41,463 nucleotides of DNA from contig CALWAF010000011.1 in assembly GCA_944372795.1 (NCBI GenBank), positions 1 through 41,463 on the forward strand, read 5' to 3'. This DNA comes from an uncultured Clostridia bacterium (lineage in GTDB: Bacteria > Bacillota > Clostridia > Christensenellales > CAG-917). Shown here one piece after another: positions 40,985 through 41,463 of the stretch. A program made the position numbers and the translations under genes. The notes beneath the pieces are model-generated. The model ran no database searches. It saw only the letters and a program-made list of their open reading frames with translations, and was not told where the DNA came from. How positions within the stretch are numbered: position 1 is the stretch's first letter; every line of letters starts with the position of its first letter.

Positions 40985-41271
40985 GCATAACTTTGTCAGC
41001 ACCCCTTTTCAGGCTCGTTACGTACGGTTTAGTACGCGCCTGCGTCACAGCGGATGATAAAACACAGGCACTGCCGCATTAGCGGCAGTGCCTTGTTTGT
41101 CACATCCGCTGTTCCTTATCGCGGCGTGAAAATGCGCAGGCGCTTGTTCGCTCCGCGTTTTGCAAGCAAAACTATCCGTTCACTCGCTCATTTTCACGCC
41201 GCGGAAGACGAGGGCAAAGCCCTCGTTTGTAAGGGGTGCTTTCGCGTTCTGCATCCAAATGAGAGCGTCAG
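40985..41271. repeat. E element 6, long form with M module copy 4
   Basis: The right terminal repeat CCAAATGAGAGCGTCAG is at 41255-41271; the left end is eroded. AGCACCCCTT (40998-41007) pairs with AAGGGGTGCT (41231-41240). Inside are TACGTACG..TTAGTACG (about 41019-41036), the CAGCGGATG/CATCCGCTG hairpin (41048-41111), GCGGCGTGAAAATG (41121-41134) with 41189-41202 capped by GTTTTGC/GCAAAAC, and GACGAGGGC/GCCCTCGT (about 41208-41225). Same architecture as E5. Confidence 0.78.
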
Positions 41272-41280
41272 GACAACAAA

Positions 41281-41463
41281 CGTTTGATAGAGTGTACCCG
41301 AGCGCGACGAACACTCTTTCGAAGACGGAATCACGCGCCGCTCACCCAAACTTGCACGGCGGGCGTTTGTGCCCGCTCTTGCAAGTCGCGGCGCGAAATG
41401 CGACCTCGCAAGCCAAACGGATAATTAAGTAGACACGGGCGCCGTGCGCGTCGAGTCGCCTTC
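41281..41463 (-). repeat. F-type repeat copy 5 (runs out of the window)
   Basis: F stem CGCGCCGC (41334-41341) with GCGGCGCG (41388-41395), inner hairpin ACTTGCAcgGCGGGC/GCCCGCtcTTGCAAGT. Flanks CTCTTTCGAAGACGG and TTAAGTAGACACGGGCGCCG as in copy 3. The D and C units, if present, lie beyond the end. Confidence 0.72.

Noticed and set aside
40788..41271. Integron attC site or group II intron
   Set aside because: No attC core site signature (GTTRRRY with its partner) and no integrase; no domain V-like catalytic hairpin or reverse transcriptase.

Overview
The window reads as chromosomal DNA of a GC-rich, low-copy-number-gene Bacillota (Clostridia-type) bacterium. The evidence is the gene order of the ribosomal super-operon with secY-adk-map-KOW-infA-rpmJ, the short HisG plus HisZ system, a YerC/TrpR-type regulator, strong AGGAGG ribosome binding sites, zinc-type S14, and -35/-10 promoters with 17-bp spacers. 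A Christensenellales-like gut lineage is a guess I cannot test here.

Layout. 1-480: repeat mosaic. 481-1404 (minus): a conserved but unnamed protein. 1464-9180: a TrpR-family regulator followed by a complete histidine operon hisZ-G-D-C-B-H-A-F-IE, in which the first nine genes overlap one another. 9181-10550: about 1.4 kb of intergenic repeats. 10556-26123: promoter, two-hairpin leader and then 31 genes of the S10-spc-alpha cluster, ending with rpoA and rplQ. 26120-27230: second repeat mosaic. 27231-28010 (minus): TtcA-like tRNA thiolation enzyme, probably on a leaderless mRNA. 28046-28600: third mosaic. 28662-30796: class II fructose-bisphosphate aldolase and an M29 aminopeptidase. 30872-32080 (minus): iron-type alcohol dehydrogenase. 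32384-33406: GAPDH. 33403-34370: fourth mosaic. 34371-35237 (minus): diacylglycerol-kinase-family lipid kinase. 35475-40791: N-acyl-D-amino-acid deacylase-like amidohydrolase, a GPH-type sugar symporter and a cytoplasmic GH35 beta-galactosidase. 40788-41463: fifth mosaic.

The genes are housekeeping (translation, histidine, glycolysis/fermentation) plus a small carbohydrate uptake locus. The unexpected part lies between them. The five mosaics are built from a limited set of hairpin-forming modules (called E, M, F, B, C and D here). E elements have 17-bp terminal inverted repeats whose first bases supply the stop codon of the preceding gene at hisIE, rplQ and the GH35 gene, and a diverged form does so at gapA. 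E and F both exist as short forms with one apical hairpin and long forms into which the same 160-200 bp M module has been placed. Several stems differ between copies by compensating changes, so the structure seems to be kept while the sequence drifts. I see no transposase, tRNA, rRNA or CRISPR array in the window.
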